Positions 1 to 10,039 of a stretch of 64,000 bases of DNA are shown here, piece by piece. The notes beneath the pieces are model-generated. The model made no database searches, had not been told where the DNA came from, and was given only the letters and a program-made list of their open reading frames with translations. Position 1 is the stretch's first letter; each line of letters starts with the position of its first letter. Made by a program: the position numbers and the translations under genes. The DNA is from Dasypus novemcinctus (taxonomy: Eukaryota > Chordata > Mammalia > Cingulata > Dasypodidae). Location of the stretch: NCBI RefSeq assembly GCF_030445035.2, contig NC_092216.1, forward strand, positions 13,145,405 through 13,209,404, given 5' to 3'.

Positions 1-339
1 ATATTATGTGCTAATGAGGCATTTTTATTTACATGCCTGCATCAATAGGTGATAATAGTGTGTCAGCATGCATGTGTTACGTATAGTAAGTTCATCCTCA
101 AAATTGAGTCTGATCTCAAATACCTGGATAAAATGCATATTGCTGAGTGCCACGTGGAAAATACTGACTCAGTTTAGCTGGGGTGAGGCCCAGCACTTTA
201 TTGTTTTAATGAGGTGCGTTTAATGCAGCTGATTTATGCAGAACACACTTTCAGAAACAATGGGATAATTGCTTGAATAAGCTCTGGGGCCAGGCTACTG
301 GTTGTTCAGTTCTAGGCTTAGGCAAGTAAACCTACCTCT

Positions 340-893
340 CCCTTTATTTTTTTTCAATGTTACATTCAAAAAACGGAAGAGACCCCCAAATACCCCCCAC
401 TCCCCTCACCCCTCTCCTCCCACATCAACAACCTCTTTCATCACTGTGACACATTCACTGGATTTGGTGAGTACATTTTGGAGCACTGCTGCACCACATG
501 GATAATGGTTTACATTATAGTTTACACTCTCCCCCAGTCCACCAGGGGGCCATGGCTAGACTTACAATGGCCAGCATCTGTCCCTGCAGTACCACCCAGG
601 ACAACTCCAAGTCCTGGAAATGCCCCCACATCACATCTCTTCTTCCCTCTCTTTACCCTCAGCAGCTACCATGGGCCCTTTCTCCACATCTACGCTATAA
701 TTTCTAATTTCTGCTATTAATAATCACAATAATTCCATAGTAGAATATCAGTAAGTCCACTCTAATCCACACTCTATTCCTCCATCCTGTGGACCCTGGG
801 ATGGTTATGTCCACTCCACTCCACCTCTATATCGAGAGGGGGGTAGATTCCATGTGGATGCAGACTTGCAACTCCTACACTCTGGATTATTGG
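340..893 (-). mobile_element. L1 3' UTR fragment, antisense (xenarthran-type)
   Basis: A TGTTACATT..AAAAA end, a C-rich stretch (ACCCCTCTCCTCCCACATCA) and the landmark GCACTGCTGCACCACATGG mark the reverse complement of an L1 3' end. The same landmarks recur at 33.1 kb (antisense), and at 43.7, 44.9, 48.5 and 51.2 kb (sense). It lies wholly within the inverted-duplication arm, so the insertion predates the duplication. Two short ORFs here are chance reading through the repeat. Confidence 0.75.
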
Positions 894-904
894 ACTACAC
901 TTGC

Positions 905-1030
905 CTCTCTTAAACTGAGTCCTCTCATCTCTGAAAAATGAGCCATAATGATTCCTGCCTTGTGAAGTCGCTGTGAGGATTAAATGGGATTATGTATTTA
1001 AAATATCAATTGCAATGAATGACCACACTA
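905..1030 (+). repeat. MIR-like ancient SINE fragment
   Basis: The order CTCTCTTAAACTGAG, TCTCATCTCTGAAAAATGAG and GCTGTGAGGATTAAATG follows the MIR core (CTCAGTTTCCTCATCTGTAAAATG.. then GTTGTGAGGATTAAATGAG). The copy is diverged, as expected for this old mammalian family, and is present in both inverted arms. Confidence 0.7.
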
Positions 1031-1036
1031 ATGAAA

Positions 1037-1990
1037 CCCCCTGCCTGGCTTTGGTTAACTGCAATTTAGCCTTTGGTTTACCATCACCAGGACAGTAACC
1101 TTTTGGTTATAGTGGAAGAGAATCAGTACAAAGTTTTGGTTATACTGGGAGTGGTTTGTGGTTCTGAGTCCCACTCGCTCATTCACTTAAAGGGAAACCT
1201 GCTGTTTGCCTTTGCTTAACTTCAAGATAGCCTCTGGTTTACCTGCACTAAGGCAGTGTAGGTTTGGTTATAGTGGGAGAGGCTCAGAAAAGGTGTGGTT
1301 ACAATGGGAAATCCTGGTGGGTCTGAGTTCACTCCCTCACTCCTTAAAGGGGAAGTCTTCTGTTTGGCTTTGTTTAATTGTAGTTAGCCTTTGGTTCACC
1401 CTCTCTAAGATAGTGAAGGTTTTTTTGACAGTGGTAGATGCTCCTGCTTTTGAGTCCCACTTCCTCACACCCTTAAAAGGGAAACCAGCTGCTTGAAAAT
1501 TGGCTGACAGCAAGTTAGCATTTGGTTTACCTTGCCTGGTTCCCAAAGGTTTGCTTGTGGTGGGAGAGGTTCAGGTGTTTGAGCCCCACTCCCTCACAAC
1601 CTCAAAGCCAAAGCCTGCTCTTTGTTTGGCCTTCTCTAGCTGTGAGCCTTTGGCTTACCTCCAGTAAGGTAAAGATTGGGTATAGTGGGAGAGGTTCTGG
1701 TGGGTTTGAGTCCCACTCCCTCACTCTCTTAAAGGGGAAACGTGCTGTCTGGCTTTGGTTAACTGTGATGCGGCCTTTGGTTTTCCTTCAGGTAGTGAAG
1801 GTCCACGTGGTTACGGTGGGAGAGCTCGTGGGTTGGCATCCCACCCCCTCACTCATAAAAGCGGACCCACTGCCTTTTATGCCTTTGTTGTGCCTGTCCT
1901 CTTTCTCTCTTTCTGCTGCCATGGGGAACAAGATATCAGTCAGTACGCGAGTGCTCATCACTACGATGCATCCTGAAAAGTTGGTCTAAG
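1037..1990 (+). mobile_element. LTR-like region with internal tandem array (probable 5' LTR of ERVL-like element)
   Basis: Six degenerate tandem units start at about 1047, 1208, 1366, 1502, 1628 and 1751 (GGCTTTGGTTAACTG-like), with spacing falling from about 161 to 123 bp. Each unit carries GGTTATAGTGGGAGAGG and GAGTCCCACTCCCTCAC-like blocks and a TTAAAGGGGAAAC block. A TATA-like CATAAAAG at about 1855 and a pyrimidine-rich stretch follow. It lies upstream of, and in the same orientation as, the pol relics at 2.8-3.8 kb, so a 5' LTR with repeated U3 modules is the best reading. The exact LTR ends and target duplication were not resolved; it could also be an unrelated minisatellite. Confidence 0.5.
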
Positions 1991-2710
1991 TATCAGGATC
2001 TGGTTTATAGGACCATAAATTATTTTTTATAATCAAGTTTAACCTAGGTATAAATTAAATGACACAGAAATTTGGCCATAATTATGGGTCTTTGAACTTT
2101 AACTGTATATTACAATTTAACTTGTTTCATAAACTGCTGGAAAAGTAGACAACAATCCCTTATGCCAAAATCTTCTTTGAGTTGTGGAAAGAAAAAGAAA
2201 CTAAAAAGTAGTACATTACTGCTGTGTGAGCCCCCTACAGTCCCGGGCAAAGTTCTTAAAAGCAATAAAAAGCAAAGATGGAAAGTGAGCGAAAGCTTGG
2301 AAACCACCATACAAAAGGCGTAATTATGCACCATCTTAGGAAATTTTAAGTTTTTGTTGGTATCTTAAGTCTTTTGTGTTTTCCTGTTTATTCACTGTGT
2401 ATTTTCATACCTTCATATGGTAATATTAGAGTAACAAATAAAATCATAAAAGAGCTCTATTGAAATGGCTACAAGAATTAAACAAGCGCTTGTGTTAATA
2501 CAGAAATCAGACAGTCTGTTTCATCAAAGCAGATTTGTGTACTTTAATCATATCAAGTTCTGAAGCTCTACAACAGTTAATGGTTTGAGGGGTTGCCGGG
2601 GGTCCTGGAATCCCTTCATTCTTCATCCAGCTCAAATATGTGTGTGTTTATCAGAGAGGGTTGTACTCGGGATTGGAGAGACCCCAGCAAGCTGCTTTCT
2701 AAAGAAGTAC
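1990..2710. other. AT-rich stretch, nothing recognised
   Basis: Short ORFs only, with no clear repeat landmarks. By position it would be the remnant of the ERV leader and gag region, but no gag motif is visible. Confidence 0.4.
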
Positions 2711-2711
2711 A

Positions 2712-2822
2712 GAGAAGGGATCAGATGTACCTTGGTGGTTGAGTGCTTGCTTCCCATGTATGAGGTCCTGGGTTTGATCCCTGCTACCCCCTTAACAACA
2801 AGCAAACGACCACCAAAAAAAT
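2712..2822 (+). mobile_element. DAS-type tRNA-derived SINE
   Basis: A CTTGGTGGTTGAGTGCTTGC head, CCCATGTATGAGGTCC, GGGTTTGATCCCTGC (B-box-like) and an A-rich tail match the short SINE seen repeatedly in the window. It sits immediately before the ERV RNase H relic, so it inserted into the provirus. Confidence 0.85.
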
Positions 2823-4100
2823 AGTAAAGAGAGCAATAGCACAGGCTCAAGCTGTAAAGGGGATGGACCCTGACCTACCCTGTGAGTTGGATGTGGCCAG
2901 CACCATTATTAGCTTCAGGTGGGGTCTGTGGCAGAGGCAACACTCTAAGCAAATACCCTTTGGGTTTTGGTCCCAGTTGTGGAAGGAGTCCAAATTCTGA
3001 TGTAGTCCCTTGAGAGAGCAATGGTATACACATACCATGCCCGTTGCACATGGAGGGCTTAACTCAATAGTGTCCGGTCACTCTGAAAACCACCATTCCT
3101 ATCCAGGGGTGGGCTGCAAACACTAGAAACAAGACAGGAACCATGGAATGCTGTGGCTGCCCTCCGTGGGGGAGACATGTGTGCAGGGACATCTGGGACA
3201 CCTGCCAGCGGTGACTGCTAACTATCACATCCCCACCCACTCCTCTAACACCCCTCCTGGGAAAGGGGAGGCAGATACCCTTGCCAAGAGTTGAAACCTG
3301 AGAAGCAGCAGAGTAGCTCCACAGGAAAAGCAGGCATCATGGCTACGAGACCCCGTGGCAGCAATTCCAGCTGCCTGTTACTCACCAGCAGCTCGTGGAC
3401 ATCACCCACGAGTGCCCGTCATGCTCACTCCAACGACTGCAGCAATTACCTCACCGGATGGGACATACTGGCCGAGCACAGCCTCCAGTAGCACCACGGC
3501 AAGTGGATTACATCAGTCCCCAGCCACACTCCGAAGGGGCAAGGTATGCTTTCACTGCCACAGACACTCCCTCAGCAGGACTCCTGTAACCAGCAAGCCT
3601 AGAAAAAGTAATGCCCTAATCGGGGTGCCAGCCCAAACTGACTGTAACCAAGAAACCCCACTTCCTGGCCACCTCACACAGATTTCGGCGGTACATCAGA
3701 GCACTGTTCAAACTTCCCATCTGCCTTATAACCCCACTGGTGGGGATCTTAGAGAAAGGATGAATAGCCTTTAAAGGAGGAGACAAAAAGCAGTAGGGAT
3801 CTTTACAACAATTCAGCTAAAAAGCCCTCTCCAACCGTAACCTGTTTAAATTGAGCACCTCAGGCTACAGCCCCTGCTCCAACTGAAATGCTAATAGCAA
3901 GACCCATGCAAACCTTGAGAATACAAATTAAAGGACCAGTAGCCCTCCAGCCCAAAGGGGAAGTATTAGAAATCTGTTGCTGCCGATGCCTCAAACCATA
4001 CAAGCTGAGAAAATGAGGTCACCTCATGGTGGCACCCGCTGGTGCTGGTCTGTGCAGCCTCACTGGCTGGGAATCTTAAACCCTTGGGGAAGAGGAGTCA
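2823..4100 (+). pseudogene. ERVL-like pol remnant (RNase H and integrase pieces)
   Basis: Decayed retroviral pol of an endogenous class III (ERVL-like) element. Conceptual translation near 2850-2990 gives a tract with WGLWQRQ and GFWSQLWKES, as in the RT-RNase H junction of this group. At 3395-3589 an open stretch carries a CPSC zinc-finger pair, then QVDYIS with the first catalytic Asp of the integrase core and a following TDT. At about 3690-3770 HLPYNPTGG..ERMNSL resembles the stretch around the third acidic catalytic residue. Stops and frame changes separate these pieces, and most of RT, protease and gag is missing. ERVL elements lack env, and none is seen here. Not a functional gene. Confidence 0.72.
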
Positions 4101-4446
4101 CCCAAAACATTACCATAAAGCCACAAGGAAATTTAAGTATCTTTTAGTATTCGTAAACACCTTTTCAGGATGAGTGGAAGGCTTTCCCTTCTGCACAAAA
4201 CAGGTTTCCAGGGTAAATAATTTCCTCCTCCAGGGATCATCCTGAAGTTTGGATGCCTTGAACAACTCAGAATAGGAACCTGCTTTTATTTCAGCTGTGG
4301 TGCAAGGTGTCAACCAGTGTCTCAGAATTAAGTGGAAACTGCATGTAGCAGGGAGACCTGAGTTGTCAGGAAAGTGGTAAAGGATGAACTATACTTTAAA
4401 GAAAACCTTGTATACTATTGGTCAAGAGGCACAGTTTTTCACAATT
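4100..4446. other. Unassigned stretch between ERV relic and SINE
   Basis: No coding or repeat landmark recognised. It may include the remainder of the ERV relic and its 3' LTR, but no copy of the tandem blocks of 1037-1880 is visible. Confidence 0.35.
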
Positions 4447-4460
4447 AAAAAATTGGCAAG

Positions 4461-5480
4461 GTGGGGAAGGGGCTGTGGCTCAATCAATTGGGTTCCTGGC
4501 TAATGTATGCGAGCCCCCAGGTTTGGTCCTGGGACCTCCTTTTGAAGGTAGGCTCACCCACACGCTGTGGAGAACCACCAGCACACATGCCACGGGGTGC
4601 TGCCCGGCCCACAAACACCACAGAGAGCTGACTCAGTAAGGTGACGCAACAACAAAGTGACACGCTGTGGCAGCGGCGGTCTGAGCCTGGCCAAGGGACG
4701 GGCGGCCTTGGGCCAGGCAACTCTTCCCGGAGGCAAGGGCGAGGTGGGAGACTTGGCCGAGTCTCCGAGTCTCCGGCGGAGGAGTGCAAGGTGTGGAGGG
4801 CGGCGGGGACGAAGGAGACGAGACACCCTTGTGGAGCTGTAACAGAGCCGTTTATTGGGGAATGTACAGAGATTATATAGGGCTGTGGCGGAGGGGCGGG
4901 CAGAGTTCTTGCTGGGATGCCGTATAAGGCGTGCTGGGGAGACTTTCGATGAGCATTGGTAAGGAGCAACACGGAACTGCTAGGAGGGGGGGTACGGGAA
5001 GGGGCGGGAATGGCGTCACAGCGAGGGGAGGCGGGAAGAGGAGGGGGAAGGGGGAGTGGGGGAGCCGTCCGGATGTTGCCTTTTGGCGGGAACAGTGGGC
5101 GTAGCCTAGATGACTGGGCAGGCTTTGGAGCGCCGCATACCAACGGTCTGAGAACGTGGCATCCGTACGGACCGCTTCGTAGTGGGCCTGGGCAGGCTGA
5201 GGGCTTGCGCCCTACCAGCCCTTCCCTTGACCACTGGCTCCAGGTTACGCGTCTACCTTCCGCCAGGGCTGGCCCCTACTGAGGAGGAGGCTATCCCACA
5301 ACACGCAAAAACATAGAAGAGCACACAGTGAGTGGAGACACAGAGCAGACAGCAAAATAAGCCACAAGGGGGGGAGGAAGTAAATGAAAAATAAATACAC
5401 AGAAGAATGCACAGCAAATGGACAGAGAGCAGACAGCATGCAAATGGCCATTAGGTGTGTGGGGGTAAAATATTGATTTA
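4461..5480 (+). mobile_element. Long DAS SINE interrupted by a solo LTR
   Basis: The SINE head (GGGCTGTGGCTCAATCAATT, then GGTTTGGTCCTGGGACC) begins at about 4461. The body continues to ..GACGCAACAACAAAGTG at 4659. It resumes after the LTR at 5307 with AGAGCACACAGTGAGTGG and AGAGCAGACAGC, followed by a second ACACAG..AGAGAGCAGACAGC tail. The outer flanks match as a 14-bp target duplication, AAAAAATTGGCAAG at 4447-4460 and 5481-5494. This shows a single SINE insertion later split by the LTR at 4666-5300. Confidence 0.85.
4666..5300 (-). mobile_element. Solo retroviral LTR, minus strand, 6-bp TSD
   Basis: A 635-bp GC-rich block with inverted TGTGG/CCACA ends, flanked by a perfect 6-bp direct repeat ACACGC (4660-4665 and 5301-5306). 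On the minus strand a TATA-like CTATATAATC (4871-4880) is followed about 20 bp on by AATAAA (4851-4856), then a GC-rich R-U5-like tail. This is the order of an LTR with a short R. A 6-bp duplication is typical of betaretrovirus-like (class II) integrations. No internal proviral sequence is present, so it is a solo LTR formed by LTR-LTR recombination. GC-rich ORFs on both strands here are incidental. Confidence 0.85.
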
Positions 5481-5494
5481 AAAAAATTGGCAAG

Positions 5495-7420
5495 ATGCAG
5501 GAAAACACATTTCTCCAATAAAGTTCTTCAAATAAGATGCACATGAACATGATCAATGCTATTAGTCAAATGGGAAAATGCAAATCAAGCACACAATATG
5601 ATACCTCTTCACACACAGTTAGTTGACTGTTTCTTTTAAAAGAAGGGAAGATACTTGTTGAGGAAGTTTGAAATTGAAATCGTCATAGAGCACAGGTAGA
5701 AATTTAATATGAGTCTTGGTTCTTTTAAATCGAAATGCCTTCGTAGTCATGAGGCCATAAAAAATAATGGAACCACTGGTAGCCAGCATTTTTATTATGG
5801 AAGAGAACCAATATAAACTCCCCTTTGATTTTCCTTCATTTGTGATGTGAATTTAATTATGCATTCTGCTTGTTCTTCCTTCTAGAATTCAAAGTAAACT
5901 TTCCACCTCAGTAAACTCTGCACCCATTCTACATGTCAGTGGATATTATAGTCTGCATGTATAACCCAGGATTTGAATTTTTAATTCTAAATTCTCTTCT
6001 AAATGCCAATGTCCTTCTCCAGAAGTGCACACATTTTGCCCTGGACTTCTTCCTTTTGTCATGGTTGTGAGCAATCCTTTTACACCATGCCTTCTCCCAC
6101 CTTTTGTTGTTCTTGTCTAGGCTGGGAAGGCAACTTTTATTTTCATAGCCAGTGCTATAATTCAGGCCTCTTGTTTGTTGCCATGAGCAGACTGACATTT
6201 TAAGGCATTTTAATGCTAAACTGCCTTTGTTAAAAAACATTCCCTGTTTCACTTTTCTCTAACTACTCCTCTTTTACTTATAAACATTGTTTTCTGGATG
6301 CAAACAAGATTTCATTGAAATGCCCTGATATCATAAAGAAATACAAATATTTAACCTGCCTGGAGTGCTGGACTACATATGGGGAGAAAGGAAATGCAGT
6401 AGAAAGAGTTTTAGCAGGATGGTGAGAAGAGAAGATGCGGTAGGGACATTGCTAAGGTCTTCTAATCCTAAAACTAAGTCATGGATTAAACCCCTCTTTT
6501 CCCCTTCTCTCTCTAATAGGGAAATAAAATGTCAAGTCATTTGTGTTGTGTTACATGGGTCCAAATCCAAAGTATAAATGTGTAAGAGACCGGATGCTTG
6601 TCTTCTAGTACCCAAGGTCTCCCATCCTTGTCATCCGCTGAATTGGTGTCCTTACTTTCTTACCTTTTTCAGGAAGCCACCTGGCTAGTTCTCACCAGAG
6701 GATAGTGGATAAGAACGATGTTTACCGTGTACAACTGGCCTCCTCTAACCTTTCTGTCCAATTGCAAGCCCTAATTGTCCTCCACCTGCTTTGTACCTGC
6801 CAATGGCCTTCTCAGCCTAGGACTTTGTAGGACTCATTGGGACAGATGCCTGCCCCTCCCCAGTGCTCAGGAAAACACACATTGCTCATGGAGTTGAGCA
6901 GAGAATGACCTTTGTTGGGGGAGCCACAGATGACCTCTCCTGACCAACGCAATGATCACACCTGAACTTGTTTCTCAGCTCTCATATTCTGGGTAAGTCA
7001 CTGTCAAACTCAGTTGACTCATTGTTTAGAGAGTAGTTGAGGTTACCTCTCCTCCTTTATATGTTGGAGGGAACCAGAGGCAATCTCTGAAAGTGATTAT
7101 AAAAACCATCAGTTCCTAGAAAATATTTGGTTCTGATGTGGATATAACCATGGCTTCCTCTGTAATGTGATCTTGGTTTTGGGGCATCCCTGTCAACATC
7201 AAACTCTATCTGGTAAATCAATTTTGTCAATGTTTATTTAAAACCCTTTCTTTCTGCAGTTGACATTATCTCTTATATGCCTAGAAAGCAAGGCAATCAT
7301 AAAATGGTTATATTCATGTGTTATGGTGAATGTTTCCTATAACTCATACGAGCTGAAAATAACTCAAATGAGTTTGTTTATTTTGGTTGCATAGATTGGT
7401 GTTGAATAAAAGCTCAATTA
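5495..7420. other. Unannotated AT-rich DNA
   Basis: No gene supported. A ~100-bp segment at about 6845-6960 resembles 11348-11450 (shared GCCTGCC..TCCCCAGTGCT and CTTTGTTGGG blocks), perhaps pieces of one LTR or ERV family. The remainder shows only short chance ORFs. Confidence 0.5.
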
Positions 7421-7423
7421 TAT

Positions 7424-7600
7424 AGATACAGATGTAGATTATAAAGATAAATACAGATAGATGATCGATAGAAACTAGATAGATATTAGAGATAGATGAT
7501 TGATATATGAGACAGACGGATCGATAGATTGATCAATAGATAGATAGAAGATAGCTAGATAGATGTACAGCTAGCTAGCTAAGTATAGAAAGATTACTTT
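7424..7600 (+). repeat. Degenerate GATA/TAGA microsatellite
   Basis: Repeated GATAGATA units with GATC and GCTA variants (AGATAGATGAT, AGATAGCTAGATAGATG, CTAGCTAGCTA). It is strongly degenerate and probably not highly length-variable. Confidence 0.85.
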
Positions 7601-8255
7601 TCTTCCTGTCTTTCCAAACACTTGTTGTTTGGTTAAATGAAAATAATAACAAACTCACCACTCAACCTTACTTATTTCTTATAAAATATAACATTTGAGA
7701 TTATTAGTTCCTAAAGAAAGGTGCAACTTTGTGAAATAATGGCAACATTATTTTCATGCAGTGAAATAACCTTTCTCCATGTATTTGTGTTTTAAACACC
7801 ACCAGAATGACTTACCTTTCTCTTTTCAGTCTGATAAGTCCACACCGAATTTTAGAGACACCTGCATGACTGGGTCAGCTAGACACAGAACCATGGAACA
7901 TTATTGGTGGGGCAACTTGTAGCACAACTTTCCTTCAAATAAATTACCTTCTTTGGAGTCTACGTCTCTTTCCCCCCGTTGCTATGATTTAAAGTAAACT
8001 GAAAGAAGAGACATCAACATGCGAAAGTTGTGATTCTATGGGAAAAAAAAAAAAAAAGACACAAGCATCACATGAGGTGAGAAGGCAGGATTAACTGTGT
8101 CAGTTTTCTTACCTTAAGACCTTAACATCTCATGATTGGCAGAAACAACTCTATCATTTAGTACTGAAGATGATAAAAGTGGAGAGCTGAGTTGTGATAT
8201 AAATTCAATGGATGAATATGTCTCTCAGCATCACTTGGCTAAGCACTAAGGGCAT
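7600..8255. other. Unannotated stretch
   Basis: AT-rich sequence with a 15-A run near 8043-8058. That could be the tail of an unrecognised retrotransposed element, but I could not identify its body. Confidence 0.4.
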
Positions 8256-8718
8256 TGGGGTATAATAATGCCCCAAGAGACTTCCTCAACCTAACCCCTA
8301 GAACCTGGGATGATGTTTGCCACATAGCAAAGTGAAATTTGCTGATGGGGATAGATGAAGGTTCTTAATACGGTGAGATTATCCTGGAAATGCACATTTG
8401 GGACCAGTGTCATCACACGTGTCCTTATAAGACAGAAGAGGCAAGGAACAGAAAAAGATTTAATGATGGGTGCAGAGGGGGGAATGATGCACTTTGAAGA
8501 TGGAGGAAGGGACTGTTCGGGCCAAAGCATGTGAGCAGTTTGTAGAATCTGAAAAAAGCAAGGAAATGGACTCTCCCCCAAGACACTAGAAGGGATGAAG
8601 CCCTGCCAAGGCACTTTGTACAGCTCACTTCCAGATCAAGTAGATAATAAATGTTTTGTCTCAAGTCACCAAATGGTATTAATTTGTTATAGCAGCAATC
8701 AGAAACTCATACAGCACC
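8255..8718 (+). mobile_element. MaLR-type LTR (MLT1-like), plus strand
   Basis: The landmark order is CCTAACCCCTAGAACCT, GGTTCTTAATACGGTGAG, GTGTCCTTATAAGACAG (TATA region), GGAGGAAGGGAC, then AATAAATGTTTTGTC near the polyadenylation site, ending in a CAGCAATCAGAAACTC-like stretch. This is the layout of MLT1-class ERVL-MaLR LTRs. Solo LTR; exact ends approximate. Confidence 0.75.
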
Positions 8719-8929
8719 TCAACAACCCCTAGGTAGTTCTGTTTGTATTCATCCACTGCTTACTCTTTTCCCTACCTTGTGCAGTGCTCCTTATGGGAAA
8801 TAGTGCTTAAAACTTGAGTCCATCCTGTTTTCACACCAGTGTTCTATAAGAAAGAATCAAAATTTTCAAGACACATAGTCCAACTAAAAGGATAAAGAGG
8901 ATGGTGATAGTGTTACCAGATTTTATCTA

Positions 8930-9780
8930 GGTTCTTGGCTATGCTGCAGAAATGAATTTCAAGAGCATGCCAGATGTGTTAGGTCAGTAATTTATTCAGG
9001 TAGGGAGGGAAGAGAAATGGGAGAAAATAACAGAACGGGAGACCCAGGTAGAGAGGAAGGGGTAAAAAGGGGTAAAGAGGGCTGATTTACAACCTACATT
9101 TCCCCATTATAGATTATGAATCCCCAGGTTTACTTGCATTGCCACATGGCAGAGAAAAATGGCTAGGGTGGTGCACAGAGGACAGGGATGGGTCCAGAAG
9201 AAAGAGAGCAGGGCGAGAGCACTCAGGCCTTGTGATCTGCTTTATAAACTATTAATTATTCCATTTGCTAATGGCATTCCTTTGCTAATGGCATGGCAGG
9301 GTTCCAGCTGTTTGCTGTTGGTTTGCTTTATAAACTATTAATTATTCCACCCCTTTGCTAATGGCATGGCAGTGTTCCAGCTGTTTGCTGTTGGTTTGCT
9401 TTATAAACTATTAATTATTCCACCCCTTTGCTAATGGCATGGGAGGGTTCCAGCTGTTTGCTGTTTTGACTGATTACCCTACCCATCAATCCCTTAGGAG
9501 GACCCAATGATAAAGTCTGTAGGGAACATCTGGGGCTTTCCCTTGCTCCCAGAAGAAGAAGTCTTTTTCTGGATAACAGAATCTTGAGGATGGGCATCTT
9601 TCAGCAGCCAGCTTGGGGGTTACTGATGTCACGTCAGGTTCCAGATCCATCCATTAATTCCCATATACTAGCCTGCTTTGGAAAGTGGGCCCCAAAAGGG
9701 CCATGACATAAAGGACCATAAGAGTGAGAAAGGCCAGGTACCTTCAGAGGCTACTTCCTCCCAAAGTTGATGGGAAATAG
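8930..9780 (-). mobile_element. ERV LTR candidate with triplicated U3-like block, minus strand
   Basis: On the minus strand AATAAA (plus-strand TTTATT near 8991) lies downstream of repeated TATA-like TTTATAAAC boxes at 9241, 9327 and 9400. The boxes belong to three direct repeats (86- and 73-bp spacing, about 9237-9468) containing CTTTGCTAATGGCATGG and TTCCAGCTGTTTGCTGTT. The region is immediately 3', on the minus strand, of the env relic at 10040-11390, so it is probably the 3' LTR of that element. LTR ends and target duplications were not resolved. Confidence 0.5.
9237..9468 (+). repeat. Three-copy tandem repeat (73/86 bp)
   Basis: GCTTTATAAACTATTAATTA recurs at 9239, 9325 and 9398, each time followed by the CTAATGGCATGG and CCAGCTGTTTGCTGTT blocks. 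The first unit has an extra partial CTAATGGCATT duplication. It is likely a repeated enhancer or promoter module of the surrounding LTR. Confidence 0.9.
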
Positions 9781-10039
9781 CACTTTTCCTGGACTTCTTT
9801 TATGCTGCTGGTTTACTCTAGGGAGAGGTTGTGGTAGACCTGCTGGGTTTGGTATAAAGTGCCTACCCCACTTCCACAGCAGAGGTTATGCTTAGGGCAG
9901 CTAGGAGAGGTGTGGAAACAGGCACTGCCCTAGACATAAACTCATAAAGACAATGTAGGCAGCAACAAGTCAAGCACACGGCAAGCAAAATAAAGACAAT
10001 ACTTAAGAGAGTTGTTCCTTTATCTTACAGGCACATTCC

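Larger units (their letters stand above)
1..1036 (+). repeat. Left arm of ~1-kb inverted duplication
   Basis: This segment is the near-exact reverse complement of 26897-27962. Base 1 pairs with base 27962 and homology stops near 1036, inside the string CTAATGAAA. By eye the arms differ by scattered substitutions and a few indels, including an extra 8-bp repeat in this arm near 703-712. Each arm holds an antisense L1 3' UTR piece (about 340-893 here) and a MIR piece (about 905-1030 here). The shared segment is therefore a duplicated composite locus, not two independent insertions of one family. The arm reaches the window edge without a break, so its true length is unknown. Confidence 0.93.

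Noticed and set aside
302-505. Duplicate short ORFs at 302-505 and 27458-27661
   Set aside because: Identical because of the inverted duplication, and contained in an L1 3' UTR; not genes.
2712-2822. tRNA gene
   Set aside because: A-box and B-box-like motifs belong to the tRNA-derived SINE head; no cloverleaf-consistent full tRNA.
4484-5282. GC-rich ORFs of up to 219 codons
   Set aside because: They lie within the solo LTR and SINE; Pro/Ser-rich low-complexity reading, no start context or domain.
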